From Larus michahellis (lineage: Eukaryota > Chordata > Aves > Charadriiformes > Laridae): DNA of 64,000 nucleotides. The position numbers were made by a program, and so were the translations under genes. The stretch lies in NCBI RefSeq assembly GCF_964199755.1, contig NC_133897.1, positions 133,924,125 to 133,988,124 on the forward strand, given 5' to 3'. Shown in pieces: positions 26,700 through 40,000 of this stretch. Each line of letters opens with the position of its first letter. The first letter of the stretch is position 1. The notes beneath the pieces are model-generated. The model had not been told where the DNA came from, did not search any database, and saw nothing but the letters and a program-made list of their open reading frames with translations.

Positions 26700-28829
26700 G
26701 CAAGAAATCCAGGAGATTTCTGGAGACAGTCAGAGACAATTTTTTAACACAGGTGCTGGACTAGGGAAGGTCTTTTTGTGAACCTGCTACTCATGATTAA
26801 GGTAGAACTGATTGGAGATGTGACAGCTGCAGCACTGACAAGATGGTAGATCCAGAAGGAACTGAGCAAGACAATCAGCTGAAAACAGCCCTGGACTTCA
26901 GGAGACTGGATTTGGTGTTGATCAGGGAACTGGTAGGCAGGTTTTTGTAGGGGGGAAAAAAAAAAAAGCAGCCATGGAGAGCTGTCCAGTCTTCAAGGAC
27001 ATCATCCTCAAAAAACAAGAATCTTCCACCCTAACCTGAGTAGGCAAGAATAGGGGCATGCACGGCAGGAGGAGGACTAGCTGAGCAGCCTGAGTTTGTT
27101 CAACTGTTAAAAAGAAACGTACAAAAGATGGAGGCAGGAACAGGCAACCGAGGAGAAATACAGAAGCATCACCAAGGCAAGCAGAGATGGAATTAGGAAA
27201 GCTAAAACTTGTCTGGGGTTAAAACTGGTGATAGATGTGAAGCAGGAAGAAGATGAGCTTCTACAGATATATTGGTAGCAGAAGCAAGATCAAAGAAAAT
27301 GTGACTCTGCTTCTTAATGGAACAGGTGATCTTGTGCTGAAGGACATGGAAAAGGCTTAGGTACCAATACCTTCCTTGCTTCAGTCTTCACCGCTCACAG
27401 ACCTCCCTGGTCTCTATGCATTACAGAAGAGTTTAAGGGAGACAGGTATCACCCAAAGCAGAAGAAGATAAAGTTAGGGACTACTTAAGTAAGCCGGACA
27501 TACAGAATTCCATCAGATGTATCAGGAGGTATTCAAGAATGTCAAAGAAACTGGCTTAAGTCATTGAAAGGCATGTGATAAGCTGGTAGCAATTGCAGTA
27601 GGGTCCTGATTACCGGAAAAAGCCAAATGCCATGCCCATATTTAAAAGCAGTGAGGAGGATGATATTCATCATAAACTCAGTGTCTGGGATAATTGTAGA
27701 GTACATCCTTCTAGAAGCCATTTCTAGGCATATGAAAGACAAGGTGATAGGGAATTGACAGCAAGAATTTAACAAAGAAAATTACACCTCACCAATTCGT
27801 CTATTTTCTATGATAAAATGTCTGGCTTTCCGGATGAGGAGAAAGCAGTGAATGTCACCTAGACTTCAGCAAGACCTTCAACACTGTTTCCAACAGTGTC
27901 CTTGTAGCTGAACTGAGGAGAGATGGATTGTATGAAAATTGCCAAGACACTTGGGCAAAAAGAGCAATGGTCAGTGGTTACAAGCCCAGCTGGTGTCTGG
28001 TTGTGAATGCCAATCCTTCAGGGACTGATATGGCACTGTTTATTCTCATGTTCTGTTCTTCTTCATCATGCTTTCTGATAATGTTAATCAATGACTAGGA
28101 CAGTCGTAAACAGGAACCTCAAGAAGTTCAAAACAGGAAAAAGCCAAATCCTTTATCTGGCATGGAATAACCCCATGCACCAGTACAGGCTGGGGCCAAC
28201 TAAATCAAAAGCAAACTTGCATAAATAGATAGGTGATTGTGAAGGGTCTCAGTTTGAACGTGAGTCAGCAGTGCAATCTTGCAGCAGTGATGGCTGCCTG
28301 CACACTGCATACATTACAAAGAGAATAACCCATAGGTTTTGTGAAGTTGTCCCTCTGTCTGACAGTGGTGGGTAACAATTGGGATGTTGTGCCCAGTTTT
28401 TGGGCCTTCTAAAAGAGGCCTACAAAGTGGAGAGTCCGGAATAGGTCCACCAAAGTGGTCAGGGGGTTGGTGAATACCATGCATTAGAAAAAGCTGCTGA
28501 AGGAAGAAACATTTTTCAGTCTGGAGAAGGGAAAATTTTCGTGTGATGTAGTTGCAACTTTTTAGCTACCTAAAGACGGTCTGTAGAGAAAACGTTATTG
28601 CCACAAATGGCAGGAAGGAAAACTCCCACTAGACATAAGGAAAAAAAGTACTTACAAAGCGAGGGATAAAGCACTAGAACAGGTTGTGGAATCTCTTCTT
28701 GGGTACGTTCAAAAGGCCCGGAGCAACCTGGTCTAACTTTGAAGTTAGCCCTGCTTTGAGTGGGAGGATGGACTAGATGGCCTTCAGAAGATACCTTCCG
28801 CTTCAAATTCTTCTATGGTTCTACGATTG
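26700..28829 (+). mobile_element. Decayed CR1 LINE, about 2.1 kb
   Basis: This is a long, degenerate CR1 copy covering the later part of ORF2 and the 3' UTR. In order it shows a segment with GTAGAACTGATTGGAGATGT (26801-26820) and a block resembling the CR1 'ADDEEKAEVLNxFFASVF' region near 27340-27390. Next come the block around CACCTAGACTTCAGCAAGAC (27857 on; normally YLDFSKAFDTV) and the GGTGTCTGG...CCTTCAGGGACTG block near 27990-28025 (normally [12 protein letters not shown]). The C-terminal region follows at about 28230-28700. The 3' UTR (GGATGGACTAGATGGCCTTC near 28770) leads to an eroded octamer (TTCTATGGTTCTACGATTG) ending at 28829. Many stops and frameshifts are present. A full-length CR1 is about 4.5 kb, so the 5' UTR, ORF1 and most of the endonuclease are absent. 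It is older than the copy at 48985-50050. Confidence 0.85.
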
Positions 28830-31429
28830 CATGCCCAGCCTCACTCATGTCAGGATCAAAATTTACAACTTAACTGCAGACATAGAAAACATGTGGCTGA
28901 GGATTTTCCAAAACTATACAGTTAATATATTGAACATTATATAGAAAACTCATCTCTCTCATCCTATTTTATATATTTATATTAATCCTCTCCCAGAGCC
29001 TGTTTCCAAGTTGACTGGTTGATGCAAATCCACTTGGTCAGATGTGAAAATACATACTCACAAATCTGTCAGAAGTCATCTTCCAGTGGCGTATCTATAG
29101 CGACTGAGTGGGCAACCAAATCGTGATCATTCTTGAGGAAGCTGTATTCCTAATCTACCTGAACTTTCTGAATACTAGCACATGTGCTCATCATCACCTA
29201 TTTTGATCTCTACAGGGTTTCAGTGTACAAATTTGAAATGTTACATACAATTTCTAAATTTTATATTTTCTGTTATATTTTTAGGTTAACTTTCAGTCTG
29301 CACCAGCACAATTCCGAATTCTGCATGAGTTCAGAATATGTAATGGACTGTAAGTTTCAGTCAAATGCCAGCTGTCATCTCTAATAACATATCAAGCACA
29401 ACAGGCAAACAGAGAAGTTTTAATAACAAGCGAAAACACTGTCGAACTGAATTTATTTCCAGATGTGGAGAGGGTGACTTTCACTTCTTCCTCCAATAGG
29501 ATTGGTGCTCTAATGCCTTTCAGCATGATTTTTAAGGCATTCATTTGTTATGTAACATCCATCAATTATAAAATATATTTATGAGGTCTTGCTAGCAGTC
29601 GTTAACAGCAGTATTGTGGGATCACATTTACAAGGCCTAATGAAATGGGAGAGCAAGAATAATTGGATTGAAATTGGTAAATGAAAACTCATTCCGGGGG
29701 GAAAAAAAGGTGTAAAATTGATGAGGTCTGACGTGTCATCAAATGGTGAGGATTAAATTAAGATCCAGTTGAGACATATACAGTGCTTATTGTAAGTGTT
29801 TAATTGCAAGAATAACAAATGCCTCACAGGAATGCACAGTTAAGAATTACCCCTCTTTCTACTACTAAATGGAGTCACGTGGATAAGTCTTTTCCTATCC
29901 TCAGACTGACTATTTGTACCGCAGTTTTATGGGTTTTTTTGTTTACTTGTAAAATATAAAGTAAATTTTTTTTCTTTCAAAGAGAAAGTTAATTTCATTA
30001 ATTTAGATCAGATGCTTGGAAATACCTAATCTGTATTCTTAGGAAAAAACCCAAATACATTCCAGCTCATTCTCAGATGAAAAGTTAGGCATTAGAGAAG
30101 TTAGAATTATAAAAGTTTGAGGCTTCTTCCCCTTTAAGAAAAAGCAGTTGCTAGTAATAAAAATTTTTAACCAGTGAGCTGAATTTGAAGGTCTCCAGTT
30201 AGTGCCAATTATCTCTGGCAGGAATGAAAAATGGTTTCAGTGACATAAATTGCACCGAAAGTTTACGGTGTCTTTGAAAGAGGCTGAGTTGATGCAACAA
30301 TTATTTTTTGGAGTAATTATCTGTAGTGCCAGCAGGTTTCTTTCCCACCCTAATCTAAACCTATGAATCTATGCACTAGAAATAAAAGTTTTCAATCACT
30401 TGGCTTAATGGATAAAGTCAAATAACAGTAGATAGATAAATTGTGATGAATTCACAACTTCATAAAAGACTGATGCTTTGTTTGATTGAAAGGTTGCTAG
30501 GCCTACAATTTGTCTTCTCAAATGGCCACTCTCACCTCCCATATAGATTAATTATCTGAGATCCTTGTCTCCGGTACAGACCAGTAAAGCAAATAACTAG
30601 GAACTGCTGTTTAGTGCATGTTAGGTGAAGATGTAAGAAATATTCCACAAATGTCTGATCATCAAGCTCGGTACTTTGTCTGTCCCTAGCCCTGAAATGA
30701 CTGTTAAAAAAGTATGACAAAATAAAGCCCAAACAGCTGAAGTAAGAAGTCCAGTTTGCATGATGATAGCAGCTATGAATGGTGCAGAGGAGTAGTAGCT
30801 ATAAGTAGTAGTTCTAAGTGCTGCAAAAGAGAAAATTCTGGTTTCTCTAGCCAACTGACCGTACTATCACTCCATCTTTTCCCAGAAAAAAGGCATTAGC
30901 CAAAACTTTGTGTGGCTAGTGTATTTAGACCACTGAAGAGCTTAATAGTAACAGCAAAATAAACAGCGGAAATAAATTTATTTTTGCTCCCTGGAGATGG
31001 TCTTTATGAAAAATGTCTTGCCTGCTCGGAGATTTCACTTTAGAATAGGAAGTCACTTGTGTGATGAGCAGAGAAGGAAATGAAGCAGATTTCTCTTGCC
31101 ACCTGCAGTGCACTGGAGGACTGTGTCTTCTGCAGCATCTCGACAAGCACCCCATGTTTACTGCATAAGCCATCATGCAAGGTTGCCCAAAGGTGCAAAG
31201 GACTGACTGTGGACCTCTGTGGACACTTGTGCCTTCCAGTCTGTCAGCTACCTGCATTTTCTATAGAAGACTAGTAATAGTCCTAGAAAGGACAGCTGTA
31301 ATCATTGTCACTCAGAAGAAATCACTAGTCTGAACTACCGTCCAGCAAAAGTCAGAAATTTTTTGCTAGTCAATTCCACATTGAAAGTAATTATTTTTCC
31401 TACAACATGACAGAACTCAATAGCTTGGT
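28830..31429. other. Non-coding stretch, possible conserved elements
   Basis: No gene or repeat recognised. The part 29440-29860 is compositionally complex and AT-leaning, with motifs such as TAATTGGATTG and AATTAAG-like homeodomain cores. It has the texture of conserved vertebrate non-coding DNA; this is an impression, not a demonstrated fact. Small open frames on both strands at 30532-31274 have no recognisable motifs. Confidence 0.5.
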
Positions 31430-31720
31430 GGTTAAAACGGAGTGCCTATTTTAGAAAGATAGACAATCTTGATTTAAAGATGCCAAGTCACAAATTTACA
31501 ACACCCCTTGGAAATCTGTTCCAGTGGTCAATTACCCTCACTTAAAAGACTGCATCTTATTTCCAAATTTGTTTAAGTTCAGCTTCAAGATGATTGGGAG
31601 CTGTTATAGATTTGCCTCCTATAATGAAGTTTTCACAGTACCAAAAATGTTCTCCCCATATAGGGATTTTCACTTCTACCATGCTGATGTTGCTGTGAAA
31701 GGGGAACAAAAGAATATAGA
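31430..31720 (-). mobile_element. Ancient L3/CR1-like LINE 3' relic
   Basis: Read on the plus strand, the segment keeps the block order of the reversed C-terminal part of an amniote L3/CR1-type element. In order: CAATCTTGATTTAAAGATGCC (in part, 31467 on); CCCTTGGAAATCTGTTCCAG (31504 on); CAATTACCCTCACTTAAAAG (31529 on); a CTTATTTCCAAATTTGTTTA block; CAGCTTCAAGATGATTGGGAG (in part); and TTCTCCCCATATAGGG (about 31650). The match to this old family is at the level of remembered consensus blocks in the right order. The element is well decayed and no coding frame survives. It predates the avian-type CR1 insertions here. Confidence 0.6.
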
Positions 31721-33330
31721 AAAGGCACACATTTTGAGATGGGAGATTTTATCAATAGGGAATCTGTAGCACCAACTACTTTATTCCTGAAATACCAGTT
31801 TGCATGCGTGTGCTGAAAACATAATGTTTGATCACTCTGGTCATGAAAGACAGCTCAAAACACACCCATAACTGTGACAGCACATTGCCGGGGATAACAA
31901 GTTGCTTACTTCAAGCAGCCCAAACTCTGAAAATCTAGCCCAGACGCTGCTACTGCTGAGAGCAAACAGCCATAATTGGGCAGCAGCTGTGCTAGGAACT
32001 GTGCTAGGAACTGACAGGTACCAGAAGTCGCCAGTGCTCTTCAACGTCTCCAGCTGCTGTAAGCAACAAAACTGATTTTTCACCTGCTTGTGTGTCCTAT
32101 CTTGACCATTTCTTTTGCCACAGGCCCTATATTACCTATTGGAAAAAACTATCAATTTTGCTTCTGCTGCTGAGAAGCCTTGAGCCTTGATATCTGACAT
32201 TTTACTGTGGAAATTCAACTGCCAGCACTAAAGGATGAAAGAAAACAAAAATTTGTTCCTAATTTAATAGCTGATACAGTAAGTACATTAATTATATTAC
32301 TACTCCGTTAGAAATACTGCCAAGGTGGATTATACTTCTCACTAGCTTGCTAGGTGAGTACCTAAATACCTCTGAATATTTACTCTGAAAAGTCCTTCTC
32401 AAGCTGCCTGTTGTTCTGAATGGTCGTTTCACATCAAAATCTGTCAGCAAGATAGAAAAAGCACAGATGATGCCAACTTGTCTGTTTGTTTAGAATGTAT
32501 TTAAGCATTTTTTCTGTGTTTATTCCTCTTCTGTTTTCAAATTAACACAGCTGTTTTGCTCAGGAAAATCATTACTCACCAATCATAACAAAGAGCTAGT
32601 AGTGAGGGACAAAATATCAGCAAGTTTACAAGTTGTTGGTCTCCAAATCGAATGAAAGGAAGCACCTTGGGCACTATCCCATGCCGCAAGTTGACATGTC
32701 ATTCTGCAGCCTCTAGCCTGACCTTTTTTTAACATCAGCTGAAAAACAAAGAGACTATGCTGTTAGAGCAGCTGCTGTACCTCTAGGCAGGTAACAGTAT
32801 CATCTTCATGAATGACATCTATGTCACATTTGTGGCATGTCAGGAAGTCCTTAAAACTCTGCAGATCAAAACAACACAAGATTTTCATATTGACCTTGAG
32901 GTGATGATCAAATATGGTCACTTGCAAACTGCAGGCATGTGGAGGCCAGTCGTGAAACAATGGATCTGGTAGACGTTTTTTGCTATGTCAAAGATCCATT
33001 TATATCCAGAGTGATATATTCATCCTATTTTCAACAAGAAAAGCAGAAAAAGCACTGTCATCTTTGATAATGATTCTGTTTATATAACTGCACTCATCTG
33101 TTAATTTTAAACGTGATTGCTTCTTCATGGAGTTTCTCACAGCCTTCCCCAATTATGACCTGTTTAACACAAATTGGTAAATATTTCTATCTATCTCATG
33201 CATTTATTTAAAACAAGGCTAACAATTATACTTAACAGGCAACAGACAGATATATTCTGTATTGCTGAGACATCCTATTGTTATATTTGAGCAGCACTGG
33301 AAGTTGACTGTTTAATAATATTCTTTGTTT
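31721..33330. other. Non-coding stretch, no gene recognised
   Basis: No gene or transposon recognised. A perfect tandem duplication of the 12-mer GTGCTAGGAACT occupies 31989-32012. Open frames are at most about 80 codons without motifs. Confidence 0.55.
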
Positions 33331-33372
33331 CATATATATATATATGTGTGTGCGTGTGTGTATATATATATA
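33331..33372. repeat. Alternating purine-pyrimidine tract (TA)n(TG)n(TA)n
   Basis: Forty-two bases alternate pyrimidine and purine without a break. A (TA)-rich block is followed by a TG run containing one CG step, then a second (TA) block. The TA flanks are self-complementary. Such tracts are typical microsatellites and are known to favour Z-DNA or cruciform structures under supercoiling. Length variation between individuals is likely. Confidence 0.9.
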
Positions 33373-33878
33373 GTCCAGTTCCTAATCTGAAGTAGTGACT
33401 TACCTTTCCTGTCTTGATTTATTTTAGTAATCATTAGATATATTTCATCGAAATGGAAAACAGAAATGTGGCAATGAATTAGTCAGCACTAATATTTGTG
33501 TAATATTTTTCTGGAAAACAAGAATTACATGCCCAAGAGAGAAACAGGCTCTAACAAGCTACACCACTCCCTCATCTGGAGCAGCAATATAACCAAACAG
33601 AAGGGTTAGTGATGTACAGCTGTTTCACCACCTAATGAAACTTGTAACCAAGCACCCTAAATTGTGCTTGGCAGATCGGTCTTTTAGGAAATAACAGCCA
33701 CAAAACCCAGTACTCATAACAGTAAGCTTCTTAAGCAGATGATAGTAAGGAAAAAGGTTGCACTGTAAATGTGTTGCTTTCTTGAAGACATAGGCCTTTG
33801 CTGGTTATAGGAAGGCTGCCTTTCCCAGTTGGGTTTCATCATCCTCACTCTTCTTCTGGAGCTGGAGCCCTAAAGGCT
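33373..33878. other. Non-coding stretch, no gene recognised
   Basis: About 500 bases between the alternating tract and the minus-strand CR1 tail. No gene, exon or named repeat is visible. Confidence 0.5.
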
Positions 33879-34016
33879 CACAGAATCAGAGAATAGTTCA
33901 GGTTGGAAGGGACCTCAGGAGGTCACCTAGTCTAATCTGCTGCTTATTATGAGGTCAGCGCTTGAGGCAACCTGCTCATTACAGTCTGCCTGAAATCTTT
34001 GCATCTTCACCTTCCA
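33879..34016 (-). mobile_element. CR1 LINE 3' fragment
   Basis: The plus strand reads CACAGAATCAGAGAATAGTT, then CAGGTTGGAAGGGACCTCAG, then GAGGTCACCTAGTCTAATCT. This is the reverse complement of a CR1 3' end with its octamer remnants (CAGAATC, AGAATAG) at the left, so the element is on the minus strand. The remainder, to about 34016 (including GGCAACCTGCTCATTAC), is a degraded version of the adjoining CR1 sequence. The copy is 5'-truncated and moderately diverged. Confidence 0.85.
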
Positions 34017-37000
34017 TGACCTGGGAAAATTTCATAAGTTGGGGAATTCTGTGTTCTTTCAGTCTTTTTTGTGTCACAGTGCAATTCAGTATCTTTAGCA
34101 GGTTTTCCATTCATTAAGCAATGTGTAGAGGCTTAAAACTTCTCATAAGTGAAAGGGAAATTTCAGCACAGTTCCAACATGCTCTAGGATGGCAAAGAAG
34201 AAGGGGTCACAGCAGTTGTTTGAGGGGCTCCAGAGAGGAATGGAGGATGAACTGTGACTCTTAGGCCTCAGTATCTCTCTCAAACTTTTTCTACTCCATC
34301 TGGACATGATTTACAGTTTTTTTCTCTTTCTACATTTATATTCAGACTGCGCCACTGAAACAGTCTGTATCTTAAAAATGCCTTCAGATCTCACCCGTGG
34401 ATAGGCAGGCAAGTGCTTAGTGTGTAGAAGCTTAATGGAAATCTAGTTGTTTAACATGGTCAAAGATGTGGCAACCTAAACACATCCAGATGCTCCAAGC
34501 AGCTATGAAAATTTACTGGTGAAGGTATAGACATGTATAGCCTAGCTCCAGAATTAGGTAGGACTAGATAACTATTCCTGATGTTGCATCTTTAAGCACA
34601 GGGCCAAGTCCTGCTAACTGTTTATCATAACTGACCTGAATGTTAGCAACTTAGGAGGGTTTTTTTTGTTACACTTCAAAGCAATTTCACGTATACCATG
34701 CTCTTCTGTTTCCATCTTTTTTTTTTCCCACTATGTTGCCACAGTGTCCTTCCACCATTCTGAGAAATATCAGCTAGAAAGTGAGTCTAAGCAGTGAATA
34801 CCACAATGTTGGTTTCCATAGGAATAGCAAACACATGGAAATAAAAGGAATACAAAATAGAAGACTTGTTCACAGGCCAAGCGGTTAATCTACATCATTC
34901 AGGACCTGAATACTAGATTTATGGTAAAGCCTGTATAAATATACTTTTTTTCTTCTTTTTGAAGAGAATTTATACTGTGAAGCTTCCATTATAAAAGCCC
35001 TGTTCTGGCATCCTATAAGGACTTAAAATACAGGTATCAGTTGAGACTTTTCAAAGTAAAGCCAGACATTTTCCTGTGTTGATAAAAGAAATTTGTGGGT
35101 AAATCAGATATACATAGTTTTATAAAGCTAAAGGTCAGCATGTTAGAAGCTCAGATTTTTAAAATAGCAACTTCAAGAGCAGTTAATAAGAGTTAATTAG
35201 ATATCAAAACCTGAAATTTGATCTAAAGATTCCAAGAGATAATTACTTGCATGAACTTACCTGTTTATAAACCAACCAGGGAAGAATATGTAGGATGGGA
35301 AGTTAACACCTACATGGTAACACTCTGCTAGGAAATAACTATGTAATACACTGACCCTTCTAAAAAGTCATCCCTACCTCCAGGACGATGCAACTTTAGT
35401 ACTCACTAACTACAGATTTTTTTCTTTCCCTCAAAAGGGGAGATCTTAAAATAAGAAAATTCTACAGTAGTGCCTTCGTGATCAGAAAAAGAATGAAAAA
35501 CACCGCCCTCACACAGTAGTCTTTTTGTAAAGATTGGATGAAAGCCGGGACCTGGCAGTTTGGGATGGGAAAAAAAAATTAATTGTGTACTGAGACATGA
35601 GACAGTAATAACTCACATAGCCTTCATTGCTTCATGCCAGATAAAATAAAAATGAAGCCAAGTGAGGGAGAGCTGCTGATGAAACCAGTGCCATCCATTT
35701 TTTCCCCACCAATTGGAAAGAGCAGAAAAAGGAGAATAAAAACCCTAGATACCAGATTACTCATTCTACTCCTGCTACGGCTGATCCAGCTAATCTGAAG
35801 AAGAAATACACTTAATGCTCCTAGGAGATGTTATTTTCATTGGATAAGCATACAGATCTGGCCTAGGTAACCAAAGTGAGGACCTGCGTTTAGAAAAAAA
35901 AAACCCAAAACTGTGCTTTGTGTATTATCTGCAGTGAGTTATCATCCTGTGAGAGCAAGTTGACATGGCATATTGAAGAGGAGAAAGACGACTGTGGGAA
36001 AAACAGATATCTTTTCTTAGCAAGCTTTTGGCACTCAAGAAGCTCTTTTCAAGACACAGACACATGCAAATGTGCACACACACATAGTATCCCCCTGTTG
36101 ATATTTTAGATTTGCTGTTTCTTTAACCTAAAATAGATCTTCCAGATCTGTTATTAGTACAAGAAAAATAGTAAGAAAAACAAGCCTGTAAAATCCAGAT
36201 TCATGTGCATGTGTATTATTTATAAATGTATGATCCCACTGTGTTTAGCATTGTTGTAGCTGATGAAACCTTGAAAGTGAAATCTGCCAGGAATCTGTAG
36301 TAAAAAAAAAAAAAAATCTGACTAGGCTAAACATATTGTCCTTACTGGCAAAAATGCAGCAAAAAGCCTGTAAAATTGACCATGGTATCATTTTGAATGC
36401 ATCTGAATGAACATCGCATAGTTTAAACTTCCACTCAAGTTCTTGCCATTCTGTTCAAACAATAACACATTTTTAAATCAATAGCTATAAAACTCCTTAA
36501 ACCTTTTCTAAGATGACGACACAGCTTTACTTTTACTGAACACAGGTTCAGTTTTATACCCAAATTTCATTCCTACTCTTTGCAGAATATATTCATGTAG
36601 ACATATTTTAAATGTGCATGGATAGACACACAGAGAAATCCATTTAGTGTTATTCAGGAACAGATTTAAATATGTTATAGTTGTACTTAAATATAACTTG
36701 TACAACCCTCAGAAAGACAGAATTCTTTCATCTAAAGTCAACATCCATGAAAAGGCATAGAAGCTTCCTTCAATGACTAGACCAGTATTGTGTACCTCTG
36801 TACTGAATTAAAAAAGCAAAACATAAGGAACTTGTTTTGAAAAATAATCCTATTAAAAACACAGTATATTTCTGAAGGGATGACAGTACAGTCATATTTA
36901 TTTAAAGAAATGTTCCTAATACTTCCCTAAGCACTTATCTTACTAGTGTAATCAAACCACTATTTACAAGGAAACATCATATCTTTAGGTTCTTCCCTGA

Positions 37001-40000
37001 AATACTTCTTGAAGTATATTTTGAAAGTAAATATATTGGAGTTTGAGCTGTGGTCTCAATTAAAAATTATAAACTAGCATTCACATGCCTCACTCAGAAC
37101 CATCACACAGATCCAATATTTTTAGTGTCTTTTCTGTGATGACTTTTTAGTGACTTAAGTTCCTTCCAACTTGTGCTGAAAAGCATGCAGTGAGCTGCTG
37201 AAAAATAGGATGAGCTTCTAGGAAGCACTTCACCACTTTCTAATTGGCTGAGGGGAGTTAGATAATCTAAAGCTAACCAGGCGAGTAGGAAAAAAATTTC
37301 TAAGTACAAACTTATGTGACAGAGAAGAAAATATCGAAGTGTTGTTTTTAGACATCTTTAGGGAAAAATGAATGCCCAATGCAATTCTGACCAAAAAATC
37401 CTGATAATCAATAGTTACATAAAATCTCATTACTTGTGACTACTTAGGTACATATGAGGAGATCCAAAAATAATACCTTTTTTACCAGGCTAGCTGTCTA
37501 TTATTCATTTATATAAGTACCTGAATCCATACATTTGTGTATCTGTAACTTAGAGACATCAGCTATCTATGCAGGAGTTCAGAGTGCTCTGCTCAGTGAC
37601 AGCTTTACGGAGAGCTGGCATTTGGCTTTCCACAAATGACTCTTGCTTGTGTCACGGTTTTAACTGGAGATTCTTTGATCACATCAGATCAGAATATAGC
37701 CCTGACGGGTACAACATATAGATCAGTAGTTCACAGGGTGGCCTGCCTTTCCTGCAGCAAGTATAAATATTAGAGCTGGCAACCGGTGTAAACATAAGTG
37801 AATATGCCTTCAGGTGTGCTCTGCAGAAACCCTCAGAATATTTATTTAAATGTTGCTATTTCCCTGTCAACTAACTTTTTCATTTGTATGTTTTAGCAAA
37901 GCTCATAAAATCTTACCACAGTTAACTGAAGCTTTTGAGCGAATGTTTAAATGTCCTTTTGCAGTATTCACCCAGCTCTCATTTCAATATACCTGAAAAC
38001 CTGACAGGATATACAAAAACGAGGTTCCATGTTGTTTATTACTTTCGCTTTTAAATACGTCAGTTAAACTAACTCTTACACCAGAACCTCACCTTTTAGA
38101 TACCCTGCCAGGGTTTGATATTTGCGGTTTTTATAAGGTGAAAAGATTTTCTTAAAGCTTTCTGCAGCTGCAGCATTTCTGAGCAAGTGTAAGAGCAAAG
38201 GCGCAAACACAGAAACTTTATGAGCCCCACGGTCCCTGGCTGTCTAATTAAATGGAAATACTTCTGAGCTTCAGGAACACCTGTTGCACCCTCCTCAGAT
38301 ATTGCTGTTTCCACTAGTTTTCAAAATAGAAAGAGATGGTCAAGGGTCTCTGTGCCAAGTTTAACAAGGTTTCTGAATGCCAGGGCTAGATTTTGGGCTC
38401 GTCTTGCAACCCCATGTGCAGCGGGACCTCGTGCAGCAGCAAGGCCCTGCAGCAGGAAAGCCCCCAGCCCCTGCCACGGCGGAGAAGGACCAGGCTTCCC
38501 CACGGCATGGGAGCAAGAGGCACAGTGGGGATAGGTCCTGCGGACCCTCAGATCTGTGACAGGGGGAAGGAGTCCTGCTCTGTGAGCTGTACGAAGGGAG
38601 GCTGAATGGGAGGACCGTGAAGGAAAAAGAGATAAGAGCAGTCCTACTGAAGGGTGAGGGCCTGGAAGGCGAGTAGCTGTGTTAGTATTCTTTGTTCTGA
38701 TTTTTTTGACACTTTCTTTTGTAAGTAATGCTGCCAAAGGAAACATTTGTGAGGGAAAAAAATGAAAGAGGTGTTAAAGGCAGTACAAGTTGATGCCCAA
38801 GTTAACAGCAGCAGTCCTCCAAGTAGCCTGGTGGGATCTTTAAAAAACAAATCCAACCCAGTTTCATGTTTGTTGCTAGTCTTTCAAGCAGCATCCTCAA
38901 TACTACATTAGGACCTCACAAAAGAAGATTAGGACATGGGGATCACCAAGCTAAATTAAGAGAAGGGAGAATCTTTCTTCCTTATTTTTCCAGGAAACTT
39001 CCTGTTATTTCTTCCTTGGAAAGAACAAATTTAGTTCTTTTACAATGTACAATGCATTCAGTCAAGTGGCATATAAATACATACTCAGTATAGAAACAAT
39101 ACTGAGAATTTTCAGCAACAGTGTCCAAATTCCAAATGAAGCATTCATAGCAATGTAGATATAAAGGACCTTGCTTTTATCTACCAGGCACTCCTTACCC
39201 ACACACTGCTTTAGACCACTACAGCTGTGACAGTACAACTAATAGAATATTTTAATTCAGAGAATACAATTTATTTTCCCCATGCCAAGTCATCTTTGCT
39301 CAGACTTTGTCTCCGGTATTTCAGGTGAAACAATTAAAGATTGGGCAAACAGAAGAAAACTCTGTCAACAGAAAGTTTTACCTAATTTTAAATCAAGACA
39401 ATGTTATCTACCATAGCTTTATAAGCATTTGAAACAGGAACACAGCATCACGATGCCTAGCAAAAGGAAAAAAAAAATGTAAAGGTGGAAAAATCTATGC
39501 AGCAACACTATTTTTAAAGGAGATGTCAAAATAAGTAAGCATTACTTCAAACATACCAAGATCTGCATCATAACCTAGATCATGAGATATTATTTGTGTT
39601 ATGAACAATATTTGACGTCTAGTGAAAGGAATGAAATTTCATTTCGCCTGAAAATAGAGCACAAATATAAGAAGGAACTATTATTAGCCAAGCCTCCAGA
39701 GCAATATTTAGAACTATTTGGAAATATCAGCTAGTTAATCTACACAGTTATCACCTTCTGAAGAGCGTATCTACCAAGCAAGTTGCTAGGGCATGGAATA
39801 AGTCAGCTGATCAAGATTTACAGGGAACTCTTGTATGGGGAACACTCATGAGCTTTATAATGATCCCAGGTGATTAATAAGCTAAGGAGATATTGCAGCT
39901 GCTTGATATTTTCTGCTAACACATTTCAGCCACACAGCCACAGGTGTATCTGTGTCGGAAGAGGACATGCACAGCTCAGTGTGTATCACAGCAAAGCCAT

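Noticed and set aside
38321..38746. 141-codon minus-strand ORF
   Set aside because: It lies in the GC-rich patch, is low in complexity (Ala, Leu, Pro, Arg) and overlaps three other open frames, so composition rather than coding is the likely cause.
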